Source of the DNA: Varanus komodoensis
Taxonomy: Eukaryota > Chordata > Lepidosauria > Squamata > Varanidae
DNA length: 64,000 nucleotides
Direction of reading: 5' to 3'
NCBI RefSeq assembly: GCF_004798865.1
Contig: NW_025335854.1
Span: forward strand, 3,090,416 to 3,154,415
A program made the translations under genes and the position numbers. Under the pieces are notes generated by a model. The model was not told the origin of the DNA and searched no databases. It saw only the letters and a program-made list of their open reading frames with translations. This document shows, in pieces, positions 53,536-63,924 of the stretch (the stretch's first letter is position 1; each line of letters opens with the position of its first letter).

Positions 53536-53929
53536 TTTTTTTTATTTTATAAACAGCCTTAGAATAAAAAGGGTGTTTGTGTGTATGTGTGTGTAAAGTG
53601 CAGCTCTACCTCCCATCTTAATTATAGACACATTGCTAATCCCTCTTCCTTAGCATGCTTAATTCTTACAAAACACAAAATATACCAGAAATTTTGTTCA
53701 GGGTGTTGAAAATTAATTCCCTGTTGTACTTAGCTTTTCTGTACCTTGCAAGAACACTTCCGTATGCGTATTCTTCTATATGAGGTGTGTGTTCATTTAA
53801 GGAAGGCCTCCCTGTAGATGGGCCAAATTCTCCCCAAACCCAATCAGGACTAACTTCTGAGTAATACTACGCATAGATTCATTGATAAGTTATAGAAGCT
53901 CTTGATTTAGTTTTGAGGGAATGAATCAA
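53536..53929. other. unique non-coding DNA
   Basis: GTGT-rich run at 53573-53595. Words at 53845-53880 (ACTAACTTCTGAGTAATAC) suggest a decayed copy of the small element at 40047. No gene. Confidence 0.4.
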
Positions 53930-53981
53930 ATAAATGCTTTGCTGTAAACTGTTCTGAGAGCCTTCAGCTAATCAAACAGCA

Positions 53982-54036
<55 letters not shown>
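53930..54036 (+). mobile_element. L2-like LINE 3' terminus with (AAAT)n tail
   Basis: TTTGCTGTAAACTGTTCTGA, GAGCCTTCAGCTAATCAAAC and AGCATAAATAAAT, then a perfect (AAAT)n array of about 13 units at 53982-54036. This is the L2 3' end with its tail expanded into a microsatellite. Confidence 0.8.
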
Positions 54037-54037
<1 letters not shown>

Positions 54038-54256
54038 CGATCTTTTATTCCCTTTGTTTAAGCCCCACTTAGCAGAAACTTTTACCTGTGCCCTTGTGCA
54101 GCCATCCCATGCATGCAGTGTGTCGCACAGATTTCATTCTTCTCTCATACCCTAAGCAGAAGAAACCAACCTACCTCCCATGGTTGTCTCCACCCATGAA
54201 TGTTCACAGGACTTAGCATTGGAACCCAGTTGTCAGTTATTTATTTAGAAGATTAC

Positions 54257-54259
<3 letters not shown>
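54037..54259. other. unique non-coding DNA
   Basis: Nothing recognised. Confidence 0.35.

Positions 54260-54292
<33 letters not shown>
54260..54292. repeat. (TG)n microsatellite at a gap edge
   Basis: At least 16 TG units running directly into the assembly gap, so the true length is unknown. Confidence 0.97.
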
Positions 54293-54392
54293 NNNNNNNN
54301 NNNNNNNNNNNNNNNNNNNNNNNNNNNNNNNNNNNNNNNNNNNNNNNNNNNNNNNNNNNNNNNNNNNNNNNNNNNNNNNNNNNNNNNNNNNN
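54293..54392. other. assembly gap (100 N)
   Basis: Exactly 100 N, a standard filler of unknown true size, located at the end of a TG microsatellite. Confidence 0.98.
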
Positions 54393-54685
54393 CAAACCAA
54401 AGTGAAATTAATTTATTGTAAGCTGTCTTAAGATGTTTGTTGTTTGTTTCGTCGCAAAGTCATGCCCGACCCATCACGACCCCATGGACAACACTCCTCC
54501 AGGCTCTCCTGTCCTCCACCCTCCCCCGGAGTCCACCCAAGCCCACACCCACCACCCCAGTGACTCCCTCTAGCCACCTCGTCCTCTGCTGTCCCCTTCT
54601 CTTTTCGCCATCATTTGTTCCCAGAGATGTCTGTAGGGGCATGGGATGGAAAAGCTTTTTATAAATAAATAAATGATTGATTGAT
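54393..54685 (+). mobile_element. L2-like LINE 3' end split by BovB
   Basis: Left piece to about 54436: TTGTAAGCTGTCTTAAGATG. Right piece from about 54625: GGGGCATGGGATGGAAAAGC, then TTTTTATAAATAAATAAATG. Together they follow the L2 terminus at 19345-19412 (GAGCCGTCCTGAG..GGGGCAGCATAGAAATG..AAAT tail). A minus-strand BovB end lies between them. Confidence 0.7.
54437..54624 (-). mobile_element. BovB LINE 3' end (minus strand) inside L2
   Basis: On the minus strand the frame encodes SLGTNDGEKRRGQQRTRW, LEGVTG, RRAWRSVVHGVVMGRA, the last 60 residues of BovB ORF2, followed by CGACGAAACAAACAACAAAC, the BovB terminus. AGATGTTTG at 54431 and AGATGTCTG at 54625 are a likely 9-bp target duplication with one difference. 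Very short 5'-truncated insertion. Confidence 0.85.
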
Positions 54686-56414
54686 TTGGGGGACTTCTTG
54701 AGCTGTACTGTGATGGAATGAAGGTAACACAGGTCCTTATGTGATCTTCACAAAGAACAGAATTTCATAAGCGTACACAAAATGTTAGGAAGAAAAGTTA
54801 GTTGTCACCTTTCTTTCAAAGTGCTAGCTTTCTATATGCAGTAATCTTTCCCTGGTAACCAGGGATTTAGGCTGAAGTGGTACTATCTAGAATAACTCAT
54901 CCTGATCAGAGTAGACCTTGTGTTCACCAGAAGTTGAAGATGTAGGATATCATTTTTGAATTTCACCCCATCCCAGTAAAAATACTAAATGCATTTTACG
55001 TGCATACATTCAAATGCATGCCAGTTGTATGCACTTGGGCCTAATGCAGTTCGTAAGCACCATTCCTAAAATAATGGATTTTTTTTTAAAAAAATACACA
55101 TATTTGTGACATCATTAGCACAGTGTGTACTCTTTTACACAGTGTTGAGAGGAAAACCCACCGCAAGATCTGGAGGAACGTGAATTTCAAGGGATGACTG
55201 CAGGATGGAGTGCATATTAATTCAACAGGCATGTCAACGGAATAAATTTCTCTCCCATCTCTCCCCAGAGCTGGCGCAGCATTTGATGTATGCCCACACA
55301 CTGTTCAGGCACACAGTGAACCAAGCCTGGCTCTGTAAGAATTAGTAGTGTCCTTTCTTGTTAGCAAAACGGTGTCAGAAGCATTTGCCTGTACTGGCCC
55401 GGAATATACTGAGCTTTCTGAAAGAACAGCACCCATTTTGCTTAGTGCTTTATAGTCTTTCTAAAAAATCACATTCGGCATTTTTAACATAATGAAATAA
55501 GATAACACATATGGATGCAACCAGAAAGGCAAGAGGCTATAAACCTTCTTTGCTAAGGCAGGGGAGCTTAGAAAGTATGCTTCAGCAATAATACAGAATT
55601 TATATTATGCAAGCTCAGAAGAGGAATCATAGCTCATGTGATTAATAAAGAATACACAGACTATGCTAAAGGAACAGAAAGACCCTGAATGTTCCACAGC
55701 ATTATAGTTATATAAGGATTAAGGATAACTAGCAGAGTGTGAGTCTTCCAGAAGCTGTATTAATCTTCCACTGGCAACCAGTAAATAAATTTGTTTTTCC
55801 TGCCCCAGTATTTACTCAGAGGTTTTGCAGGCTGTATGGAGCACAGGACAGTTTGTATAAATGAGAGCAGAAACTGACCCCTTTTGTTCATCTTTCACAG
55901 AAAATTGGCTAGAGCCGATCCAAGGCTGGATGCAGTAAATAAAGCACTACAGGTCCTGAAGTCATATGTCGGAATTCCCAGTGTGTCATTTCCCACTCTC
56001 TCTGCGGCATGTACTGGCCTGTACGCTAGCCAACGTTTCTACCTTGGGATGCATTTTTCTTTCCATCAGCCATAGTCTGTAATTCCTCCGTGGTGCTCAG
56101 GCAATGTATCTGTCAAGAGCAAACCCGTTGCTTCACAATGGCAATCGGCTCCACTGAAGATCGGCCTTTTATCTATTTTGCAAAGTGGCCACCAAAATTT
56201 GCCATCACATTCAATCTCCAGGTGGATTTGGAGGCCTTGCTTGAATGACCGAGTGTAGGACTCTCAAGGGACAATGCAGAACAGGAGGTGAGAGCATGTG
56301 GGTCCCGTCTTCATGGTTTTGTTTCAGACAAAATGTTAAGGTGAGCGAGGAAGCTCCTGCACTGGAGAAACCCCCAGGGAATTTCCAGGGAGGCAAACAG
56401 AAAAATAATAACAT
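54686..56414. other. unique non-coding DNA
   Basis: No gene recognised. The frame 55884-56075 has no domain. A-runs lie near 55090. Confidence 0.4.
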
Positions 56415-56561
56415 GCATAAGGGCGGCTTATTTTATATTGTATTTTTGCATTTTAATCTAATGTTTATATTTTTTTAAATTTCATGATTATAATTATTTT
56501 AATTAATTGTTGTAAGCCGCCCCGAGGCTTCGGCGAATGGGGCGGCATAAAAATAGTCTAA

Positions 56562-56592
<31 letters not shown>

Positions 56593-56594
56593 AA
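56415..56594 (+). mobile_element. L2-like LINE 3' end with perfect terminal hairpin
   Basis: AT-rich 3' UTR, then the hairpin 56516-56546, with arms GCCGCCCC and GGGGCGGC perfectly complementary and an inner GGCTTCGGC, then ATAAAAATAGTC and an (AAAT)n tail of about seven units. This is the best-preserved copy of the hairpin in the window. Confidence 0.88.
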
Positions 56595-56754
56595 TGTTGG
56601 AGAACGCTCTCTCAAGGGGTTTCTGAATGATATTTGGTATGACAGTGTAACCGGCCAGGCAAGATGCCAGTACTTGCCATTGAGTTTCACCTGAGGCTAA
56701 TTTGGATGGCCTGGCTGGGCAAAGCACCTGAGCAATTTCTAAGGAAGTTCAGTG

Positions 56755-57083
56755 TTTCATAAGCCCTTTCCAGGGGTGGAACCCCGCTTTTGGAATGAGC
56801 TCCTCAAAGAGGTGCATCTGGTGTCCATTTTATATTCTTTTCAGCAGCAGGTAAAGGCCTTGCAATTTCCCCATTGTTTTGATAGTTTAACTTTTAAACT
56901 TGGTTTTTATGCATTCCATTTTATTCTCTACCACTGCTATGCTTCTGTGCTGAATCGTACTGATTTCAATTACAGTCATGATTTGTATTATTTTAAATGA
57001 ATGGTGTGTGTGTATGTGTAATATTTGTTGAATTTTAACTTTTGTTAGCCACCCAGAGAGCCTTAGCTATTGTGCAGTATAAA

Positions 57084-57126
<43 letters not shown>
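56755..57126 (+). mobile_element. L2-like LINE 3' end with (CAAG)n tail
   Basis: The frame from 56752 gives GVEPRFWNELLKEVHL, a decayed form of the L2 motif AP.LWN.LP.EVRLAP, then QQQVKAL. The 3' UTR leads to TTGTTAGCCACCCAGAGAGC and CTTAGCTATTGTGCAGTATA, followed by about ten CAAG units (57085-57126). A different L2 subfamily from the copy at 56415, which has the GGCTTCGGC hairpin tip. Confidence 0.82.
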
Positions 57127-57129
<3 letters not shown>

Positions 57130-57609
57130 TTTCACACAGCTTTCTTTTTAATGAAAACATGGGCAGATGACCAGAAAGCTTCCAACAGACATAATCCTTC
57201 CAGAATATGCCATCCTATTTTGAAGTTGATATTACCTGAGGAATAATTGCTACAGGTCCCTTCATATATGTACACACACACCTATAATAATTCATCTGGA
57301 GCAGTTATCAGACAATTATAAAAGCAAAAACAATGAAATGTGCATCTTCAAAAACACCACAATGAATGGCAGGAACAGCATTACAAATAGATACGGCAAA
57401 AATCAAAAATCCTAGAAAGATGAAATGCCAGGAGAACTGAGAAATAGACTGTATTTCTCTGGCACTTCAGACATCACTGTGGGTTCCGAGTGATTTTCCC
57501 TGAGGAATGAGTGATACCTGCAGACTCTGTGCATCTGCCTCACCCATTTTAGTCTTCCTTCCTTCCTGAATCACCACTTTCTGTCCCTTATCTCTGGTCT
57601 TTTATGAGA
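57127..57609. other. unique non-coding DNA
   Basis: Nothing recognised. Confidence 0.35.
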
Positions 57610-57925
57610 GAATAGAGGTAAACAAGGGGATTCCTTGGAGTTCAACAGCGACCACAATTGGGGTCTTGAGGTGGGGTGGCAGAGTGAACCCCAGAATAGC
57701 TGGCTTGTGGTGATGAAGTCACAGTGTTATCCCTGCTTCCACAAAAAAGCGCTGAGTCTAACCATTAGGAAACACTTCTTCACGACAAAACAACCTTGGA
57801 AGATGTTGGTCTCTCCTTCTTTTGAATCTCTTAACCAGATCCTAAAATGGCTGCAGCAATGAATTCCCTGCTTGGCCCTTGCAACACTTCCGGGTCTCTC
57901 CCAACCCTAGAATTCCATGATATTT
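57610..57925 (+). mobile_element. CR1 LINE 3' end
   Basis: GCTGAGTCTAACCATTAGGA and AACACTTCTTCACGACAAAA (NIRK.FF..), TTGGTCTCTCCTTCTTTTGA (the VxSPSFE region), GATCCTAAAATGG, then CTTCCGGGTCTCTCCCAACC and CTAGAATTCCATGATATT at the terminus. Frames are degraded. Confidence 0.78.
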
Positions 57926-58491
57926 AAGAAGCATCTCCCACATTCATAATCACCATTTCATGTCTGCTACAGTAAATAATGTTTCTCATCTATAAATGAG
58001 CTTTAAGCAATATAACACCACAAATACGTTTTAGCCCCTCAAAATACAGCACGTCTAATGGAGTCAGCATATGCATTTTGCTGTCAAACATCACATGCAT
58101 CACAATCAAGCAATGTCAGTCAATGTATTTGTGAACTGGATCACAGATGCCAATTGCTTTCTCAGAGAAATCTCATTAGCCTCTGATTGATGGCCAGAGC
58201 ATTTACACTTTCATTAAACCTAACGCAGTGTTAGTGTCTTCCATAACAGCAGGGGCATTGACTCAACACAACATCAGTCAACCCGGGAAGAGAAATGATG
58301 GCGTTGAAATATTCTGTAATATTTATAACTGTGAGTTTAACGTGCTTAACTAAGACATACTAAAGTTATGCACCCCAATCCTGGGCACTTTCACTAATTT
58401 TCCTGCATTGTCCTTCCCTTGAAATGTCTATGGATGTTTCACCTTATCAAGCCCTGCTAAATGTCCTTCTAACTTTCTTTTGTTGGTATTG
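57926..58491. other. unique non-coding DNA, possible conserved element
   Basis: No gene recognised. 58000-58370 is repeat-free and contains GCATATGCATTTTGCTGTC and CCTCTGATTGATGG. See findings. Confidence 0.4.
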
Positions 58492-58560
58492 GTGTTGTTG
58501 TTGTTGTGTATCATCAAGTCAACTCCAAGTTAGGGTGACCCATAACCAGCAATTCCCGGA
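58492..58560 (-). mobile_element. RTE/BovB LINE 3' terminus (minus strand)
   Basis: (TTG)n then TGTATCATCAAGTCAACTCC and AAGTTAGGGTGACCCATAA are the reverse of the RTE terminus at 15495-15933 (ATAAGTC..GACTTGATGGCACATA..CAA tail). Only about 70 bases remain. A (TG)n run follows at 58586-58612. Confidence 0.75.
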
Positions 58561-59224
58561 GTATTTTTGCAGTGTTTGCACTGCGTGTGATGTGTGTGTG
58601 TGTGTGTGTGTTTTGCTCAAAATGCCTGCAGGTGTTTGGAACCAGCTTCCACTCTAGATTTTGCAGGTCTGCACATCTGGAGTGGTTTCTAGAGAGGGCC
58701 TTCATCAAGTGGAAGTAGATTGCTAGCTAGAGGAAGGTTTAAGATCGTGTTTTTCTTTTACTTTTGGGTGAGGATGACTTGCCGAAAAGCAGAATTAGCC
58801 ATCTGATTTGCTTTCACTTTTTCTTAATTTCATTTTTGATTCTTGAGAAATTGTGCAATGGTTCAATGATGAGACAATGAGACTGTATTATCTCACATTT
58901 CCACATCTCTTTCTTTCTAATGGTTCTGCTCATACAGTTTAACAGCAATGGACCACTCTGAAACAAATGCATTTGGTGATTTTCTGGTTCCTTCCTACTT
59001 ACCTTCACCTTCATATCCTTTTTTCTGGGAAATTCCACCTAGTGAGATATGATGGGTGACCACCTGAAGGTGATTTTTTTGCTAGTCCTACTTGATATTT
59101 TTGTGCATTTCTCCAATTTCCTACAGAGATTTTTCCCCCAGTTAGAGACAGTAAGAAATCTGTCCCAACCAAATTCCATCCCAGATTTTGTCCTTCCGGA
59201 ATGGTTTCTAGATAAGAAAGTGAT
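58561..59224. other. unique non-coding DNA with (TG)n
   Basis: (TG)n at 58586-58612. No gene recognised. Confidence 0.4.
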
Positions 59225-59475
59225 CAAGTAGAATTCAGTTCCACAGTGGCACCCAGATTTTGAACGCTCCTCTCATCCCCAAAAAGCTTCACTTGGCACA
59301 CATGCTATGATACTTTCATTGTCTTTTAGTTCTAAGAACTTTGTTTTTCAGACTGCTGCAAAATCTTTCCTGTGGAAATTGGCTTTATTTTCCTTAAGGG
59401 TTTCTTAAATTTATTTATGCAATTAGTTTTATTATTTTCATTGTTACTTGCTGTTTGAATTGCTCTGGTCCCAAA
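59225..59475 (+). mobile_element. possible L2-like LINE remnant
   Basis: TTTTGAACGCTCCTCTCATC could be the decayed WN.LP region, GCAAAATCTTTCCTGTGG the KTFL region, and the AT-rich part after it the 3' UTR. Weak; no clear terminus. Confidence 0.35.
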
Positions 59476-61697
59476 ATTGTACTGTTACTGTCATGCTTGT
59501 GGGACTCTGGTTATTTCTTCCTCTGCATCTTCACCTACTGAAAGTTAAACTGTTGTAGAACAACCTGGGGGAAGGGAATTTTGAAAGAATTTTTGACCTC
59601 TACCATTGCAAGTCATAAGTTAGGGTTTATTTTTGCAATGCTTTTCCAAATAAAGAAATGTTCTGCATGTAGACAACTAGCTGGGGAAAAGTTTTCACAG
59701 CTTGTTCTAGATTATTAGAGATGTTTCTTTTTCTTTTTTTACAGTGGGAGAGAATTGACAAGGTATATTTACTTTTGAATTCATTTTTGCTAATATTTAT
59801 TTTTACCATGTCCAAAACAAAGATGCTACCAGCCCAAAAAATTGCAATGTGATCACACCTGTCCATCTTCAACTTTGGTCTGAAATGGTTAAATTCACAA
59901 CTTTACTGTCTCATTCTTCAGAATTTGTTGAATGGCTCAACCGTTTCCTTAGGATTGGGAGTAAATGATTACATGATTAAAAGGAATGATTAGAGCTGAA
60001 ACATTCTTTGTTTTAACCCTTGCCTGAATGCTAATTTTAAACTGTTAATTGCACTTATGTATGCATCTGTGCTTTTCACCCTAATCTCTTGAACATTAAA
60101 TAACCAAAGTAAAATTCAAAATGAATATCCAGCACCTTTGATTAAATGCTCTTTTTTACTCACTGCATTAAATGCTCCAATTACTTTTCTTGCATAATGA
60201 GTACCAAGGAAGGAAGCAAAATCTCAAATGACTGCTTAGCAGCCTGCCACCTTGATCACCCTGCTCAAAAATTACTAGTCCAAAACTGATGTGCCCTAAA
60301 CATTAGATGTTCTATTTGATTTTGCAATGCTCAAAGAAGTGAAATGAATTCATCCCAAGGGCAAACTACTGGAGCTTGTTTACAAACTTGATTGTCTGAC
60401 TTTGGGTAGGCATCCAATTGCAGTGAAGTCATTTTCCCTAGCTCCTGTTAACTTGTTAAATTGCCTGTTAGATTCATCAATTTCCCTTGTGCCATTGCAC
60501 AGAATGAAAGGCCTTTTACACTCCAAAGAGCATGCTTTAGAAACTTTTCTCAGTTTGAATTTTATGAAGCATTTATCTCCCCCAGGAAAGAACTACAGTG
60601 GGATCCAATTTTTCCAGGATTCAAGGCAAGTGCTGATTCATTTATCTTTCGGTGATAGGGATTAGATCTGACTCAGCCTCCATTAACACAGGTTTGCACA
60701 GTTGCAGTGAAATGTAGTTAAGATTCCATTAGGGGTGCTATAGAGTTTAGTCTGAACCTGACTAAAGACTAACTAGAATTTGGCAACGGTACGAGATTCT
60801 TCATTGACATGATGTATGCCCAGAGCCCTCCTGCACATGAAGTCCGATTGTCTTTTTCCCTTCTTCCCTCCCTTGCTTCCTCCCTTCCCTCCTACTCTTC
60901 CTCCTCCTGCTCTTTACCATGTCACTGAAAATGACTGTTCCATGTGTACAGCATTGTCTACAATGTCAATGAGAAGACCACAGAACTGTTGATGCATTTT
61001 GGACTTGTGCTACAATCTGGGCAAACAAACAGATTCTGTCAGCTCTTTTGAAAGTGAGATAAAGTAGTTCAGTCCAGCTTTAGTTTTCACTCACTTTATC
61101 AGATTACATCCATCTTACTTACCAGTTAGGACAAAACTAGAGGCATCCTTGCATTGAATACATACATACATTTCTTTCCTTTTACCTGAAAAATAGAAAT
61201 GGCAGCTGCTGGGAGTGAAGGGATGAAAATTTGGGGGACTACAGGGGATTCAGGAGGGAGTTAATTATTCTTCCTATCTTGCGGTCATGACAAGAATTAC
61301 TCCTGCAAAGCTACTGTTCCCATTAAGTTAAAAGTTCCCATTAGCAACACTGAGAAGTCTATCAATGAAAAGAGTAACTTCAGTGAACTGATTTTTGTCA
61401 GAACCTTCACAGTCTTTCCTCTATTTTCATTGCCTGGTTTATGTGTGTTGATCATAAAGGGAGCAACCCATTCCCAAGGGAACAAGTCCCATCAAACTCT
61501 GTGAAAGTTATTTATAAGTCCCCATTAGTTTCCCATTCATATTTGAAACATCTAGAGATGCCTTACAAACATGAATGGTCCATCCAGGATCTAATGTGAT
61601 ACATTGGTCTTACACGTCTCCTTATGTGCAGTGTTTATTTGAGAGGTCAGTTTACACATTCAGAAAACCATAAACGCAACTTCCATATGACAGCGAC
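59476..61697. other. unique non-coding DNA with a pyrimidine tract
   Basis: No gene recognised. A C/T-rich tract lies at about 60849-60916. Open frames at 60402-60665 lack domains. Confidence 0.4.
61690..61697. repeat. 8-bp target-site duplication, left (hAT, diverged)
   Basis: ACAGCGAC, matching ACGGTGAC at 62085-62092 at six of eight positions; both differences are transitions. Confidence 0.75.
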
Positions 61698-62084
61698 CAG
61701 TGCTTTTTTTGTCATAGAACGCACCGGAATGGAGTTCTGGCACCTTTTTTCGACAGATTTTCCAAGTTTTAAAAGTAACTGTTGAAAATTTGATGTTTGG
61801 TCCACGTGGATTCAAATCGCCCTGTCAAGCATAGCAGGTCTGTGGCAAAATCATTAAAATGGTGCATGCGGGCTGCTTGTGTGTCGAATCCGATGCATGT
61901 GTGCTTCGTCCGCGCAGGTTGTGATTGGTTGTGTGGTCGTGCGCTGAGCGCTTACTGTGGGCAGTGACCATTATGTTTCGTTACACAACTGACATGTGTG
62001 GGTATGTGTACAGTGATTGACTACGTGCAAAAGATAAATAATTTCATGAGTTCTGGCACCCTTTTTCTTACAAAAAAAGCACTG
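61698..62084. mobile_element. non-autonomous hAT element (387 bp), copy 2
   Basis: Perfect 15-bp terminal inverted repeats: CAGTGCTTTTTTTGT at the left and ACAAAAAAAGCACTG at the right. Directly inside, GAGTTCTGGCACC occurs near both ends in the same orientation (about 61733 and 62048). The interior is homologous to copy 1 at 30598. Diverged 8-bp flanks ACAGCGAC and ACGGTGAC fit hAT insertion. No open transposase frame. Confidence 0.92.
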
Positions 62085-62092
62085 ACGGTGAC
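62085..62092. repeat. 8-bp target-site duplication, right (hAT, diverged)
   Basis: ACGGTGAC, partner of 61690-61697. Confidence 0.75.
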
Positions 62093-62639
62093 CATATTGC
62101 TCAGAATCTAAAATTAGTAAGAGGAAGCATATTTCCTTCCCACCAGGGTCAGCCACTGGACCTGAAGCTGTTCTGGACCCTCTAATAAATACCATCATGT
62201 TTGTTATGCAAATGGCAAGTCCATATCGTAGACCTTCCTCTTTGAAGCACTGTGACTTTCTATATCGAGTGAAAGATATAAAAGAATGCAGAGTTGCGGT
62301 AGCATACTTGTGGGAAGAAAAAAAATAGACAGATAATTATCATCAGTTCTGATTTACAGGTCAGTAGTTCAAATGCTTCAGGACATTTACCATATGAGGG
62401 AAAAGAGAGAACAGTAAGAATGAATGGCTCTTTTTATTTTTAATTCCTATTGGCTAATTTGTAATTTGACTGAACTAGACAGCTTCAACCTTTCAAGTCC
62501 CATTAAAGTCAATAGGATCCATCTGATGAATATCCACTACAAAAAGAGCATAAATTGAATGGAGTACAATACTGAAATGTTTCCATTTTTTGTGTTTCGG
62601 CTCAAAACCAGGTTGACCGTAGCAAGGGGAAGAGTTTAT
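62093..62639. other. unique non-coding DNA
   Basis: Nothing recognised apart from words near 62490-62510 (CAAGTCCCATTAAAGTCAAT) that recall the small element at 40047. Confidence 0.35.
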
Positions 62640-63240
62640 GTGTTTATGTATGTATTTACTGCACTTCTGGACTGCCCAAATAGCTAAAATGGTTCACAAC
62701 CATTCAAAACAAAAAATGTCACATAATAGAACATAATATAAAACTTTGAAAGTTTTAAACTGCAGTATAAAACTAAAATAAAATGAGCAGAAGTGGAAAT
62801 ATTTAAAATGCAGGAACACATTTAAAACAACAGAAAGTGAAAGATTAACATGCCAGGGAAAATAAGGCTTCACCTGGCACTCAAAATGCCACAAGGTAGG
62901 TGGGACTCATTCCACAAGAGAAAATTCCATCTTGCTTTATTTGCATTTGGTGTGCCTTCCAGGGTCTGGGAAATTATATATGGGAAGAGGTGAACCTCCC
63001 TAACCTTCTGGTTACCTGTTGCCAGGACATTTAGAGTTTCTAAAGGTGATACCAGCAGTCTGAATTGGGTGCAGAGATGGACTGGCAGGCAGCGCAAGGG
63101 AACAAGTGCTTGCAGAATTAACGAAGTCCCCATTTACAATCTTACCAGACCTGTCTTGGACCAGCTGACATTTCTAGACCATATTCAAGGCAGCCCTGTG
63201 TGTAATGGACTGCTGCAATCTTATTCACCTTAAAAAGGCT
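62640..63240 (-). mobile_element. L2-like LINE 3' part (minus strand)
   Basis: Reversed tail and stem TTTATGTATGTATTTACTGC and GACTGCCCAAATAGCTAAAA, an A-rich 3' UTR to about 62860, then antisense ORF2: CTTCACCTGGCACTC, GGACTCATTCCACAAGAG (reverse of WN.LP), GGTGATACCAGCAGTCTGAA and TTGGGTGCAGAGATGGACTG. Same arrangement as the L2 at 12856. Frames are broken. Confidence 0.72.
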
Positions 63241-63594
63241 ACACAAAATGACATTTCGCCAATGGTCCAACTTTTCTGGAGCATTGGTCCAGGGAGATCA
63301 GACTTCCCTAACCATGGGGGACCATGTGGAGCAGAGCTTTGGGGGGTGGAAGGTGAGGCAGCAGCAATAATGTGACCTTTAGGCAGTAAACCTCTGGTTG
63401 CCAGATATCCAAACCATATCACAGTTTCTAAGCCTGTAAAACGTTCTCATGCATACACTTGTCAAGCTAATTTCAGAAGTGTGGTGATGTTCTTAGAACT
63501 CTGGACAGAGGGAAAATTGAAGGCAAGGTTCATTCCAAGTCAGTGGCCTTCATTTCTGTTGTCATAGCTTTGTCTGCCCAGGCATCACCATAGT
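63241..63594. other. unique non-coding DNA
   Basis: No gene recognised; may include decayed LINE sequence continuing from the left. Confidence 0.35.
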
Positions 63595-63855
63595 AACTCT
63601 TGAGGCCTGATAGTGTGCTACCAACCCCGGCGCTCATAGGTGGTGAGGGGGAATTTGAAGTGCAGGACATTTTAGACTCCCACTTTCATCATGGCTGTTT
63701 GCAGTACATAGTTGATTGGAAGGCATTCCCCCCTGAAGAACGTAGCTGGGAACCCACCAGGGATTTCCATTGCTCTGTTCTACTCAGTCGCTTTCACTCT
63801 TGGTTTCTTGAAAAGCCCTGGGAGAAGCAGCTGCTGCCATTGGGCAAGTAGAGGG
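63595..63855 (+). mobile_element. fossil Ty3/gypsy (chromovirus) fragment: chromodomain
   Basis: The frame encodes a chromodomain-like stretch with the usual order of FEVQDILDS, LQYIVDWKAF, PPEERSWEP and a final FHSWF-type end. In chromoviral Ty3/gypsy LTR retrotransposons this module sits at the C-terminus of integrase. Only this end of the pol region is present; no LTR, gag or rest of pol is seen nearby. An isolated, broken, probably old fragment. A host chromodomain gene is less likely because no splice context or second domain is visible. Confidence 0.75.
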
Positions 63856-63924
63856 ATGGGTGCGGGTGGAATGAGATTTTGTGTGCACACACAGGGAAAA
63901 GCAGCCAGTAGTGCCATCATCTAT

